Of a stretch of DNA of 64,000 nucleotides, positions 16,842 through 26,444 are shown in pieces. Where the stretch lies: contig CAWCHV010000001.1 in assembly GCA_963795435.1 (NCBI GenBank), positions 62,001-126,000 of the forward strand, written 5' to 3'. The notes below the pieces were generated by a model. The model searched no databases, was not told the DNA's origin, and saw only the letters and a list, made by a program, of their open reading frames with translations. This DNA comes from JAFKFI01 sp963795435 (GTDB taxonomy: Bacteria; Pseudomonadota; Alphaproteobacteria; Acetobacterales; Acetobacteraceae). Every line of letters starts with the position of its first letter. Position 1 is the stretch's first letter. The translations under genes were made by a program, and so were the position numbers.

Positions 16842-17875
16842 CTACGCGGCGGCGTCCTTCGCTGTCCAGCGGAACTCAGTGCCATCCGCCCACATGCGAT
16901 GGAGCACGACGGACAACTTCCTGGCCAGTGCGACCCTCGCTTTCTTCTGCCCCACCCGTTTCGCCAGCCGCACACCCCAAGCCTTCAGCGCCGACCAACG
17001 CTGGACGCGCGTCAGCAGGGTTGTCGCAGCTTCAAACAGGTAGCTGCGTAGCAATCCGTCTCCCGCCTTCGAGATATGTCCCGAGACATCCATCGTGCCG
17101 GATTGGTAGCGCCTCGGTGTCAGCCCGAGATAAGCACCCACGCTGGCGGAGTGTCGGAACCGGTCAGGATCGTCGATGGTGGCCACGAACGCGGCGGCGG
17201 TAATCGCGCCGATACCCGGCACCGTCATCAGCCGCCGGCAAGCAGGCTCCTTGCGCGTCTGAGTGAGGAGCAACTTGTCGAGCCGCGCGATCTGTTCGGC
17301 CAAGTTGGCGCGTGCCGCCAGCAGTGCCTCGGCCGTCGTGGACAGCGCGGTGTCGCCTGCAGCGAGCGCGCGGACGCGGGCGTCAAATATCTGCCTTCCG
17401 GCCGCCCCGATCACGTGGCCGAACACCTTGAGCAAGCCGCGGAGCTGGTTTGCGAGCTCTTTGCGCATACCCACCAGCTTGGCTCTCGCCGCAAGCAATC
17501 CACGCGTACGGTGGCTGCTCTCGCTCTTGACCCGGACTTCGCGATACCAGCCCGTCCGTACGATCTGCGCGAGGCCGAACGCGTCGTTGGCGTCCGTCTT
17601 GTTGACCTGCATGGCCAATGCCGACTTTGCATGCCGGGCGTCGATGCAAACCACCGGCAAGCCCATCGCGCTCACGGTGCGCCAATGCCAGGCGGACATC
17701 GGGCAGTCTCCAGGGCGATGCGGGCGACGTGCGGTGCCCCGCGGTTGAGCGTGGCACCGATAGCCTCGGGGGTGGAAGCGCATTTGCCCTGCCACACCGC
17801 CACACCGGGCGCGTCGACAACACACACGGCCGTCTCTGCCTGCGACACATCCAAACCGACGAACTGCTGCTCCAT
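16842..17875 (-). pseudogene. IS110-family transposase, one frameshift
   Basis: Minus-strand IS110 transposase, about 345 codons. It starts at 17875 with MEQQFVGLDVSQAETAVCVV (first catalytic D). It continues AKSALAMQVNKTDANDAFGL (second acidic motif), LMTVPGIGAITAAAFVATI, GAYLGLTPRRYQSGTMDVSG, and ends RKLSVVLHRMWADGTEF. The only lesion is near 17690. Inserting one G (ACTGGCCCGATG instead of ACTGCCCGATG) joins the N-terminal frame to MSAWHWRTVSAMGLPVVC. Apart from that base it looks fully functional. Confidence 0.85.
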
Positions 17876-18226
17876 GGCCGCGCTCCTTCCCGCTTTGCCC
17901 GGCAGCCCGATGCCGCCGACCCGGGCATGGTAACGATGCCCGCGATCACGCCACGTTCTATGAAGTGACCCCTACAAGGCTTGAGGGGCACGTCCAAGCA
18001 CAAACCGCAGTCGCAACCCCTGTCCCCTCCGCTGCCGCCCTCCGCCGCATACTTGCAATGCGGGGCGGCCTTGGCCCGGATGCTGAACTCACGCGCCTCA
18101 CAACTCGCTGCCGCTAGCTCACCACGGCGCGCGAGCCGCCGATCGGGAGCGATATACCTCGGAGGTGGAGGTCATCCCGCTTTTCCACGGGCCGGAAAAA
18201 CGAGGTCCGGGCTATGATCCCCCGCA
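17876..18226. other. Intergenic region between IS110 and adenylate cyclase
   Basis: Holds the left flank of the IS110 element and the upstream region of the cyclase gene. GAGGTGGAGG at 18163-18172 is purine-rich but too far from the start at 18227 to serve it. No gene or clear promoter was recognised. Confidence 0.35.
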
Positions 18227-19564
18227 ATGCTGTCATCCGCCTCGCTTCGCCTTGTCCTCTGGATCACACTCAGCGCCAGCTTGCTGGGCGCGCTGTTCGC
18301 ACATGCCGAGTCCCTGGCGCTCGGCGGCGTCGGCGACGCTCACGCCTACCTGCACGGTGCGCTGGTGGGCCTCTTGATCGGCGGTACCCTCTCCTCACTC
18401 GAGATGTTCGTGCTGCGCCGTGCGCCCGGCGCGTTCTTCCATCACTTGCCGTTTCTGCTTTATCTCAGCCTGCGATGGCTTCTCTATCTCGCCGTCATCC
18501 TGATCATGCACGCCGCGGTTAACCGGCTCGTGCCCAGCGCCACCGGCCAGCGCCTCGGCATCACCCGCGCCGATATCGTCTTCTCGCTCGGGCTCAGCCT
18601 GGGTTACAATCTGCTGATCGGCGTCAACGAGCTGCTCGGCCCCGGCGTGCTTTTCGCCTTCGTCGCGGGGAGCTATCACCGCCCGCGCCTTGAGGAGCGC
18701 GTGCTGCTGTTCATCGACATGCGATGCTCCACAGCGATCGCGGAGCGCCTCGGCGAGGTGCGCTTCTTGGTCTTTCTCAACCGATTCATCACTGACCTCT
18801 CGCTCGCGATCGCCGAGGCCGGCGGCGAGATTCACAAATACGTCGGCGACGAAGTCATCGCCACCTGGAGGCTCGCCGCCGATCTGCATGAGGCCGGCTG
18901 CATCCGGGCCTGCTTCGCCGCTCTCGACCGCCTCGCCTCGGGCGGCCCGACCTATGAGCGCGAATTCGGCTTCCGTGCTGATTTCCGCGCCGCCCTTCAT
19001 TGCGGTCCGGTCGTCGTCGGCGAACTCGGCTATTTCAAGAAGGAGATCGCCCTGATCGGCGATACCATGAACACCGCGGCTCGCATGCAGCAGGCCTGCC
19101 GCGACACCGGCCATGGCGTGCTCGCCTCGGCGGCGCTGCTGGAGCGCATCTCCGCGCTCCCCGCCGGCATCGTGCAGCGAGCGCTGGGCACGCTGCCGGT
19201 GCGTGGCAAGGAGCGCGCGCTCGAGCTATACGCTAGAGAACGGCACCGGCACCAAATAGGCGTTGTCGCGGTCAGCTGTCGGAGTAGCAGGACAAATCCG
19301 TCTGTGGCTAGACTGGTCCCAGGTCGGACAGGCTGTGCGCCTTGTGGATCGCGGGATGCGCGCTCCCATGCGGCCGCCACGATGGCGCGTTCCCGATCGA
19401 TAAGTTCCAAGTTTACGCTCGCCGGCTCGCTGGTGGCGCCTCTGCCGATTGCCACGTGCCGCCCTCGCCAGGTGAATCCCTCGTGCCGGCCCTCCCTCTT
19501 GGCTTGCAGAAGCAGGGAAGCCGCCCGCACCACTCCCGCGACCCTCCCAGCCGGACGGCTTTAG
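18227..19564 (+). CDS. Membrane-bound class III adenylate/guanylate cyclase, 3' end altered
   Basis: Makes a cyclic nucleotide (cAMP most likely) from NTP at the inner membrane. Residues 1-155 hold four or five hydrophobic segments (LVLWITLSASLLGALFA, LLIGGTLSSLEMFVL, LLYLAVILIMHA, IVFSLGLSLGYNLLIGV). The class III catalytic domain follows: VLLFIDMRCSTAIAERLG (metal-binding D), GGEIHKYVGDEVIATW (second metal D), GELGYFKKEIALIGDTMNTA, ARMQQACR. The domain ends at RGKERALELYARER near residue 340. The remaining ~105 residues are basic low-complexity sequence, not expected in the family. This suggests the original stop was lost when neighbouring DNA rearranged. The catalytic part is intact. Confidence 0.85.
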   Translation: MLSSASLRLVLWITLSASLLGALFAHAESLALGGVGDAHAYLHGALVGLLIGGTLSSLEMFVLRRAPGAFFHHLPFLLYLSLRWLLYLAVILIMHAAVNRLVPSATGQRLGITRADIVFSLGLSLGYNLLIGVNELLGPGVLFAFVAGSYHRPRLEERVLLFIDMRCSTAIAERLGEVRFLVFLNRFITDLSLAIAEAGGEIHKYVGDEVIATWRLAADLHEAGCIRACFAALDRLASGGPTYEREFGFRADFRAALHCGPVVVGELGYFKKEIALIGDTMNTAARMQQACRDTGHGVLASAALLERISALPAGIVQRALGTLPVRGKERALELYARERHRHQIGVVAVSCRSSRTNPSVARLVPGRTGCAPCGSRDARSHAAATMARSRSISSKFTLAGSLVAPLPIATCRPRQVNPSCRPSLLACRSREAARTTPATLPAGRL

Positions 19565-19821
19565 CAGTTCCCAACTTCGGTCACGAAGCGTGCCAGTACC
19601 GGGCTGATCGAGCCTCAGTGGGCCTTCGGCGTGTCGGCGGCGATCGGCCCAACCAAGACCTCGGCTTGATCGGCATTCTGTCTGCGGCGAGAACACAGGC
19701 TTGGCTCACGGCAGGTGGGAGAAAGGTTGGGAGATCCTTAACAGGATGCGGAAAAAAGGCTTCCCCGAACAGGATTCGATTTGATTCTCTATCACGATCA
19801 CGAGGGAGCAGGTGGCCGAGG

Positions 19822-20670
19822 ATGCGTGGAGCGGATCGGCAGACAGGCAAGCTGTTCAGCTACGCGAGTCCGGAGAGCCTGGTGCCGCAGGATCACCCTT
19901 TGCGGGCGATCCGTGTGCTGGTGAACGCGGCGCTGGACCGGCTGTCGCCGGCGTTCGCGGCGATCTACGCTGACAACGGGCGGCCTTCGATCCCGCCGGA
20001 GAAGCTGCTGCGGGCGTTGCTGCTGCAGGCCTTGTTCACGGTCCGCTCGGAACGGCAACTGATGCAGCAGATCACCTACAACATGCTGTTCCGCTGGTTT
20101 GTCGGCCTGGCGATGGACGCGCCAGTCTGGGACGTAACGGTGTTCACCAAGAACCGCGATCGGGCTTCTGGAAGGCGACATCGCGCGCGGCTTCCTGGCC
20201 GCCATCCTGGCTGATCCGCAGGTCGTGCCGCTGCTCTCGACCGAGCATTTCTCGGTGGACGGTACCTTGATCGAAGCGTGGGCTTCGATGAAGAGCTTCC
20301 GCCCGAAGGATGGCGGTGGCGAACCGCCGCCGGGCCGCAACGGCGCGCGCGACTTTCACGGCGAGAAGCGCAGCAACGAGACGCATGCCTCGACCACCGA
20401 TCCGGACGCCAGGCTGTTCAAGAAGGCAACCGGACAGGCCGCCAAACTGTGCCACATGGGACATGCGCTGATGGAGAACCGCAGTGGCCTGGTGGTGGAC
20501 GCGACAACAACGACCTCCACCGGGACGGCGGAGCGCGAAGCAGCCATTGCAATGGTCGGAGATCTCCCCGATGGCAACCGCATCACGCTGGGCGGGGACA
20601 AGGCTTACGACACCGAGAACTTCGTCGCCGAAATGCGCCGCCTGGGCGTGGGCGTGCAGGGCCGCGATTC
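19822..20670 (+). pseudogene. IS5-family transposase, frameshifted and 3' truncated
   Basis: Transposase starting MRGADRQTGKLFSYASPESL with the N-terminal domain (IPPEKLLRALLLQALFTVRS, ERQLMQQITYNMLFRWFVGL). One extra G near 20164 (CGATCGGGCTT) shifts the frame. Removing it gives NRDRLLEGDIARGFL and joins the catalytic half: EHFSVDGTLIEAWASMKSF (first D), GARDFHGEKR, GGDKAYDTENFVAEMRRLG (second D). After about 20670 the homology stops, so the final catalytic E region is lost. It abuts the 5' end of a lipoprotein-like gene on the other strand that it truncated. Confidence 0.82.
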
Positions 20671-20671
20671 G

Positions 20672-20802
20672 TTGCGGCGTGTCGGCCGGACGGAACCTGA
20701 ACCCGCTGCCGTCAGCAGATCTTCCTTGTTGACCACGGCCTGAGCGCAGGCCGTGGCGGTCAGAGCCAAGGCGAGGGAAGTCCCGGTCCGAATTAGTTTC
20801 AC
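20672..20802 (-). pseudogene. N-terminal fragment of a small lipoprotein-like gene
   Basis: GTG at 20802 gives VKLIRTGTSLALALTATACA then QAVVNKEDLLTAAGSG, a signal sequence with a lipobox-like LTATAC. The reading frame is lost where it meets the IS5-derived sequence at about 20690. The rest of the gene is gone. The family is unknown to me beyond similarity to small Acetobacteraceae lipoproteins. Confidence 0.45.
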
Positions 20803-20955
20803 GATGAAGTCCCTACAACCAGGCAACGAGCCTATCTGTCCCCCCCGCTCGACGCTGTGACCTATGTGCACTGCATTGCCGATGTCCTGCCGACATCTGC
20901 TGAGCGGACACAGCCGCTGATACCGGATGACGACGCGACAGGTCATCGCGTGCGC

Positions 20956-23082
20956 TCATGTGCCCGTGAGCCACTCTCGCAGCCTGGAGCACCTTCGGCG
21001 TCCGCCCTGGTTTCTGACGGCGATGGCGAGCGCCTGCCGCTGGCCGACGAGCACCACCAGCCGCTTGCCGCGGGTCAGCCCGGTGTAAAGCAGGTTGCGC
21101 GCCAGCATGGCGTAGTGCTGGGTGCTGAGCGGGATCACCACGGCCGGGTATTCCGCGCCCTGCGCCTTGTGGATCGTCGTGGCATAGGCCAGCACCAGCT
21201 CGTCGAGCTCGCCGAAGCCGTAGCTGACCTCCCGCCCGTCGAAGCTGACGCTGAGCTCGCCCTTCTCGATATCGATGGCGCTGACCACGCCGAGGTCGCC
21301 GTTGAACACGTCGCGGTCGTAGTCGTTGACCACCTGCATCACCTTGTCGCCCGGACAGAAGGTCCAGCCGAACCGCTCCACCCGATTGTCGCCCGGCGGA
21401 CTGAGCGCCTGCTGCAGGACAAGGTTCAACGCCCGGGCGCCCAGGCCACCCCGGTTCATCGGGCAGAGCACCTGCACGTCGCGCACCGGATCGAGACCAA
21501 AGCGCGCCGGGATGCGCTCGCGGACCACGGCCAGCAGCTTGCGTACCCCCTCCTCCGGATCGGTGGCGTCGACGAAGAAGAAGTCCGATCTCTCCCGGGC
21601 GGTGAGGTCCGGCATCTGCCCGCGATTGACCCGGTGCGCGTTGACGATCACCCGGCTCCGCGCCGCCTAGCGGAACACCTCGGTCAGCCGGACCACCGGG
21701 ATGGCTCGCGAGCCGATGATGTCGGCCAGCACCTGCCCGGGGCCGACGCTCGGCAGCTGATCAACGTCGCCGACGATCAGCAGCGCCGCCGTGTCCGGCA
21801 CCGCCTGCAGCAGCGAGCGCATCAGCGGCACGTCCACCATGCTGGCCTCGTCCACCACCAGCAGGTCGCACTCCAGCGGATGTTCCGCGCCGCGCTTGAA
21901 GCTGCCGGTCCGCGGATCGGTCTCCAGCAGCCGGTGGATGGTGCGGGCTTCCAGCCCGGTGCTCTCAGTCAGCCGCTTGGCGGCCCGCCCGGTAGGCGCG
22001 CACAGCGCGACGGCGACTCCCTTGGCCCGGAGCACCCGCAGGATCGAATTAACCAACGTGGTCTTGCCAACGCCCGGGCCGCCGGTGATCACCAGAGCCT
22101 TGCTGGCGATCGCCAAGCCAAGGGCCTGCTTCTGGCTGTCCGCCAAAGCCAGCCCGGTCCGACGCTCCACCCAGGGGATTGCCTTGCCGGCGGCGATCGC
22201 CGGCCAGGGCGGGCGACCGGCGGCGAGCGCGCGCAGCCGCTCCGCGATGATCTGCTCGGCCCGGTAGAGCCCGGCGAGGAACACGCAGCGCCGTCCCTCC
22301 ACGGTGTCGGCCACCACCGCGCCGGCCTCGAGCTCCAGGGCGAGCGCGGTGTCGATCAGCGCCGCGGGCACCTCGATCAGCTTGGCGGTGAGCTCGGCCA
22401 ACTCGTCCGTGGGCAAGCCGCAGTGCCCCTCGTCCATTGCCTCGGCAAGGGCGTAGCTCACCCCTGCCCTCACCCGGATCATCGCCGCCTTCTCGATGCC
22501 GAGCTTCTCCGCCACCTTGTCCGCAGTCAGGAAGCCGATGCCGCGGATGTCACGTGCCAGACGGTAGGGGTTCTCGCTGATGACCTGCACCGCGTCCTGG
22601 CCGTAGGTCTTGAAGATGCGCACGGCCCGCGAGGTGCCGACGCCGTTGGCGTGCAGGAACAGCATGATCTCGCGGATCACCTTCTGCTCGGCCCAGCCGG
22701 CGACGATGCGCCCGGCACGCTTGGGGCCGATCCCGGCCACCTCGTGCAGTCGATCGGGCGCCTGCTCGATGAGCTCGAACACCGCCTCGCCGAATGCCCG
22801 CACCAGCTTGCTCGCGTAGACCGGCCCGATGCCGCGGATCATCCCCGAGCCGAGGTATATCTCGATGCCCTCCAGCGTCGTGGGCGCACTGGCCTTGAGA
22901 AACCCGGCCTTGAACTGCTGGCCATGGGCGACCACGGAGACCAGGTCTCGCTGCCCGCGTGTCTTGACCCGCAGCACGCAGAAACCGGTTTCGTCGTTGT
23001 GGTAGGTCACGCGTTCCACCAGCCCGGCAAGCGCTTCCGTCGGGGTGACGTGGGCGGGCGCTGGCGGGGTGGAGGAAGACAT
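20956..23082 (-). pseudogene. recD2: RecD-like (RecD2) DNA helicase with an internal amber codon
   Basis: SF1B 5'-3' DNA helicase of the RecD2 type, about 709 codons in one frame. The ATG at 23082 gives MSSSTPPAPAHVTPTEALAG, then the N-terminal OB/HhH region (GIGPVYASKLVRAFGEAVF, VAGIGPKRAGRIVAGWAEQ), Walker A ALVITGGPGVGKTTLVNSIL, motif II LLVVDEASMVDVPLM, and motif III IVGDVDQLPSVGPG. The C-terminal part has YATTIHKAQGAEYPAVVIP and ARNLLYTGLTRGKRLVVLV. An in-frame TAG at 21669-21667 follows VVRLTEVFR, where Gln (CAG) fits the family. A single C-to-T change thus splits an otherwise perfect gene. The upstream product lacks motifs IV-VI and would be inactive. Confidence 0.88.
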
Positions 23083-23303
23083 CCGGATCAGGGGAACCTC
23101 TCGACCAGGGGAAGCCTGCCCTACGTCGGGGACATCAGGAAGGCCACCAGTCGAAATAGAGACGAGCGGGGCGCGTCTTCCGCTCATGCAAGTTCCTGCA
23201 GGTCGAGTGCAGCAAACCCTTTGGTGAATCGAGCGCAGACCGCGCGCGCAGCTCACGGGGGCATCGCCCTAATCGAGGCGGCGCGGGCTGTGCTACTCGC
23301 CGC

Positions 23304-24383
23304 CTAGTGGAGCGAATCTAACGCTTGGTGCCCTCGACGCACGGCGGCGATGATCTTGTCCGGGTCCTTGGTCCAGCGGAAGGGGCGCGGGTCGTCGTTG
23401 GCCTGTGCGACGTAGCGATTGATTGCCTGCTGGAGCGAGACGATGGAATGGAACACGCCGCGCTTGAGCCGCTGCTTGGTGAGTTTGGCGAAGAAACCCT
23501 CGACGGCGTTCACCCAGGACGCCGAGGTTGGCGTGAAGTGGAACGTGAAGCGCGGGTGCCGTGCGAGCCATCCGATCACCTTGGGGTGCTTGTGGGCGGC
23601 GTAGTTGTCCAGGATCACGTGGATCAGCTTGCCGGCGGGGATGTCGCGCTCGATGGCGTTGAGGAAGCGGATGAACTCCTGGTGGCGATGGCGCTGCATG
23701 CAACGGCCGATCACGCGGCCCGCCAGCACGTCGAGGGCTGCGAACAGTGTGGTCGTGCCGTGCCGCTTGTAGTCGTGCGTCATCGTGCCGCACCGTCCGC
23801 GCTTGAGCGGCAGACCCGGCTGGGTGCGGTCCAACGCCTGGATTTGGCTTTTCTCGTCGACCGACAGCACGACGGCGTGGGCCGGCGGATCGACGCACAG
23901 ACCGACGATGTCACGCAGCTTGGCCGCGAAGCGCGGGTCGTTGGACAGCTTGAATTGGCGCAGCCGGTGGGGTTGCAGGCCATGCACGCGCCAGATGCGC
24001 TGCACCGAGCTGACGCTGATCAGGACCTGCTTGGCCATCGCCGGCGCGGTCCAGTGCGTCGCTTCGCCGGGAGGCGGCCCGAGTGTGAGCGCCACCACCC
24101 GTTCGGCGACCTCCGGGGCCAGCGGTGCGATGCCCGGCGGGCGGGTCTTGTCGCGCAGCAGGCCATCCACGCCCTCCTGCATGAACCGCTCCTGCCAGCG
24201 CCAAACGCAGGTCTTGGCCACCCGCGCCCGACGCATGATCTCGGCCGTGCCGCAACCTTCGGCGGTCAGCAGCACGATCCGCGCGCGCCAGGCGTGTTTC
24301 TGTGGCCTGTTGCGGTCGGCGGCGATGACGAGCAGCCGCTCGCGGTCCGCAGGAGTGACGTCGACGATGGTGCCAGTGCGCAT
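23304..24383 (-). CDS. IS630 family transposase
   Basis: Single-frame DDE transposase of about 359 residues. The ATG at 24383 starts MRTGTIVDVTPADRERLLVI. The N-terminal HTH region (TAEGCGTAEIMRRARVAKTC) is followed by the catalytic core: VVLSVDEKSQIQALDRTQPG (first D), IHVILDNYAAHKHPKV (second D), TSASWVNAVEGFFAKLTKQR (E). Its TAG stop (23306-23304) is made with the target TA duplication, so the last codon depends on the insertion site. All catalytic residues are present. Confidence 0.92.
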   Translation of the reverse strand: MRTGTIVDVTPADRERLLVIAADRNRPQKHAWRARIVLLTAEGCGTAEIMRRARVAKTCVWRWQERFMQEGVDGLLRDKTRPPGIAPLAPEVAERVVALTLGPPPGEATHWTAPAMAKQVLISVSSVQRIWRVHGLQPHRLRQFKLSNDPRFAAKLRDIVGLCVDPPAHAVVLSVDEKSQIQALDRTQPGLPLKRGRCGTMTHDYKRHGTTTLFAALDVLAGRVIGRCMQRHRHQEFIRFLNAIERDIPAGKLIHVILDNYAAHKHPKVIGWLARHPRFTFHFTPTSASWVNAVEGFFAKLTKQRLKRGVFHSIVSLQQAINRYVAQANDDPRPFRWTKDPDKIIAAVRRGHQALDSLH

Positions 24384-24452
24384 ACGCCCGAGTCGCACGC
24401 CGATCCGAGCCGGGGGAATCCCAAAAGGACTCGACCGTCAGATTTCATCCAC
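23307..24452 (-). mobile_element. IS630-family element, second type, intact
   Basis: Element of about 1146 bp bounded by TA (23305-23306 and 24453-24454), the canonical IS630 target duplication within CTAG on both sides. The ends are imperfect inverted repeats: TAGTGGAGCGAATCTAACG on the left, TAGTGGATGAAATCTGACG on the right read inward. It is unrelated in sequence to the three-copy IS630. It is inserted at the 3' end of coiled-coil gene copy B. Confidence 0.85.
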
Positions 24453-24935
24453 TAGTTGCTCCTGGAGGTTCTCGCGTGCGGTCTCCGCCTCCACATCAAG
24501 GGGAGTCGGTTCTTGGACAGCAACGCCCGGCGGCACGGCGTCTCCTGGATCAATACCGGCGCTCCGCCGCCTGCCTCGGAACGCCGTCCTCGGTTTCGGA
24601 GGGCGCTGGGCAGACTTCGCTTGTGAAGCCAGCTTCTTCTCCAGGCGAGCGACCTCTCCTTCCAGCTCCGCAATCCTTGCGGCAGAGGATTTGACGTCGC
24701 GGTTCGCCTCCCGACCCTTGGCGCGCAGTGTCGCATTGGCACGCTCGAGCTTTTCCACCTAGCCCCGCAACTCGTCCTTGCTGAGTTTCGGGGAGGTGGC
24801 GGCTCTCGTCGCGGCCGGTGCTCGGCCCCTCGCTGTCGTCTACGCAGGCGCGGCTGCGGGGCGGCCGGGCTTGCGCGCCCTGGCGGTCCGCTGTGCGGTC
24901 TCAACTGGTTTGGCCTTACGCGCCATCGCTCTCAT
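24438..24935 (-). pseudogene. Hypothetical coiled-coil gene, copy B, two nonsense codons
   Basis: Diverged second copy of the gene at 2340-2816. It starts MRAMARKAKPVETAQ at 24935 and shares KLSKDELR, VEKLERANATLRAK, AELEGEVARLEKKLASQ and GDAVPPGVAVQEP. Two in-frame TAG codons interrupt it, after PGRPAAAPA and after SKDELRG (where copy A has AQ). The IS630 element at 23307 replaces its 3' end. It is clearly dead, in contrast to copy A. Confidence 0.8.
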
Positions 24936-25047
24936 CTCCTCTGGGCGGACAGGCAGGGTGGGCTTGGTGGCAGACGGCGAGTGCTTTGCTCGGCGTCATG
25001 CGTGTTTGCGGAGAAACCGGCAGGCGGCGATCGGAACCGATCGGCTG

Positions 25048-25536
25048 CTACGCGCCCGCGGCCTTTCGCCCCACGCGCCTGCCCCGGACGCCCTCCCTCA
25101 CCCGCTGTATCGGCGGAGAGGACTGCTTCTCCGACGCGTCGGACTTGCGCCACAGCCCGATCTCCTTGGCGAGCGCTGAGCGACGCGCGGCGTGTTTCGG
25201 TGCCACCATCGGGTAGTCGCGCGGCAGGCTCCAGCGTGCCCGGTATTGCTCGAGCGTCATGCCATCGGACGTGCTGAGATGCCACTTCAACATCTTCAGC
25301 TTCTTCCCGTCCTCCAGGCAGACAAGGTAGTCAGGGAAAACAGACTTCCTGACCGGTACGGCCGGCTCCGGCTTTTCGACAGCCGGCGCTTCGGCGCCCA
25401 AGTCGTTCAGCGTGGCTTAGACGGACCGGATGACGCCGGGCAGCGCCTCGGGCGTCACCGCGTTGTGCGCGACATGCGCGGACACGATGTTGGCGACCAG
25501 GTCGAGCAAGTCCGGATTGGGCGGCACGGCGCGCAT
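25048..25536 (-). pseudogene. MucR/Ros-family regulator, split by in-frame TAA (copy B)
   Basis: Second copy of the mucR-like gene. The N-terminal piece starts MRAVPPNPDLLDLVANIV at 25536 and ends at the TAA matching copy A (25418-25416). The second piece has PAVPVRKSVFPDYLVCLED, LKMLKWHLSTSDGMTLEQYR and DYPMVAPKHAARRSALAKEI, then LWRKSDASEK, the better-preserved C-terminus. Compared with copy A, the DNA-binding domain has only a few replacements (Tyr/Asp, Cys/Arg), so the second open frame has been kept free of stops in both copies. Confidence 0.75.
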
Positions 25537-25689
25537 CCTCGGCAATTTAGCACAGCATCTCTACCGACTCCCACCGTGGGCTCGCAACATGGCACGCTGC
25601 AGCCGGTCGGCCGCCGCCCGACCGACGAAAGGTTTCGCCCACGTCGAAGCATCGGCTAGAATCCCGGACGATGCCGATCAGATCTGAAT

Positions 25690-25852
25690 TGCCCGATTGT
25701 TCTGGGACGATGGGTTCTATGTCCGGCTGGATGAGGAGATGAACGGTTTCCGCGCCGAGGGACGCTGCGAAACCTGGGCCGAGGTCGAGTGGTGGCTCGA
25801 TGAGCAGGCGCGTCTATACTATTCCGACAGCGAGTTTGCCCGGACTGGCTGA
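25690..25852 (+). pseudogene. C-terminal fragment of an unknown gene
   Basis: Open frame without a good start reading LFWDDGFYVRLDEEMNGFRA, then ETWAEVEWWLDEQARLYYSD and a stop at 25850-25852. It begins right at the duplication breakpoint, so it is probably the tail of a gene whose front was lost. A TTG at 25696 could start a 51-residue protein. No family was recognised. Confidence 0.4.
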
Positions 25853-25871
25853 TCGGCGGAGCATCGCGGCG

Positions 25872-26087
25872 ATGACCGAACAGATTAATGACAAGCGCCA
25901 AGCGGAGCTGCCGTGGCCGGGCAAGCGAGCGCGTTGCCCCAAGTGCCGCGGCGCCGGCGACGTGCACCGGACGCTGCAGCACGTGAGTTCCCCGGCCTAC
26001 GAGGTGATAGGCGGCAAGCGGGTGACGAGCTCCGCGTGCGGCGGGTCGGGCAATGTGTGCGTGCCTATGCAGATCCGGGGCGGCTGA
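25872..26087 (+). CDS. Small zinc-ribbon-like protein
   Basis: 71-residue protein starting MTEQINDKRQAELPWPGKRA. It contains CPKCRGAGDVHRTLQHV and SACGGSGNVCV, a CxxCxGxG plus CxGSG pattern like half of a DnaJ-type zinc finger, so it may bind one zinc. Its TGA overlaps the ATG of the next gene (TGATG), so the two are translationally coupled. Function unknown. Small zinc-ribbon proteins of this kind are frequent on plasmids and islands. Confidence 0.6.
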   Translation: MTEQINDKRQAELPWPGKRARCPKCRGAGDVHRTLQHVSSPAYEVIGGKRVTSSACGGSGNVCVPMQIRGG

Positions 26088-26398
26088 TGTTTGCCGTCGA
26101 TGAACCGACCGCCGAGGCGATCCGCCGCGCGTTCAATGAGAGGGGCGAGCTGGCCGCCCTGGTCGAACTGCGCCGGCATTTCCCGCTGATCCGGGATAAT
26201 GAACAGGCCCGGGCCTGCGTGCGGACCATCGCCGGTTGGAAGCCGCTTCCCTCGAAGCCGCCTCGCGCGCGCCGGCTGCCGCGCTGCGGTTGGGCGAAGC
26301 GTGATGCCGAGACCCCTCGGCTGCCTGCGCCCGAAGTCTCGATATCCTCACGCCATGCGCATGCAGCGTCGCGGCGGCGGCCTACACCGTGCGACTGA
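26087..26398 (+). CDS. Hypothetical protein coupled to the zinc-ribbon gene
   Basis: 103-residue protein starting MFAVDEPTAEAIRRAFNERG, then ELAALVELRRHFPLIRDNEQ and ARACVRTIAGW, a helical domain of about 55 residues. The second half is Arg/Pro-rich and of low complexity, and may be out-of-frame extension. The ATG overlaps the preceding stop by one base. No known family was recognised. The conserved-looking front half makes a real gene likely. Confidence 0.55.
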   Translation: MFAVDEPTAEAIRRAFNERGELAALVELRRHFPLIRDNEQARACVRTIAGWKPLPSKPPRARRLPRCGWAKRDAETPRLPAPEVSISSRHAHAASRRRPTPCD

Positions 26399-26444
26399 TA
26401 GGCAGTGAAAGCGTACTGCCCACGTTATTGAAGAAGGAGGTGCC

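Larger units (their letters stand above)
24438..25689. repeat. Duplicated locus, copy B
   Basis: Same gene order and strand as 2340-3588. The homology ends inside ATGCCGATCAGATCTGAATTGC, seven codons into what is the HNH gene in copy A. Here a different sequence is joined on. Confidence 0.8.

Noticed and set aside
19226..19560. Minus-strand frame with ELIDRERAIVAAAWERASRD
   Set aside because: Looks somewhat protein-like but matches no family I can name and has no clear start or stop context; left unassigned.
20857..23307. 816-codon open frame on the plus strand
   Set aside because: It is the complement of the RecD-like helicase gene. Its composition is His/Arg/Gly-rich and no domain is visible; the minus strand shows all helicase motifs.
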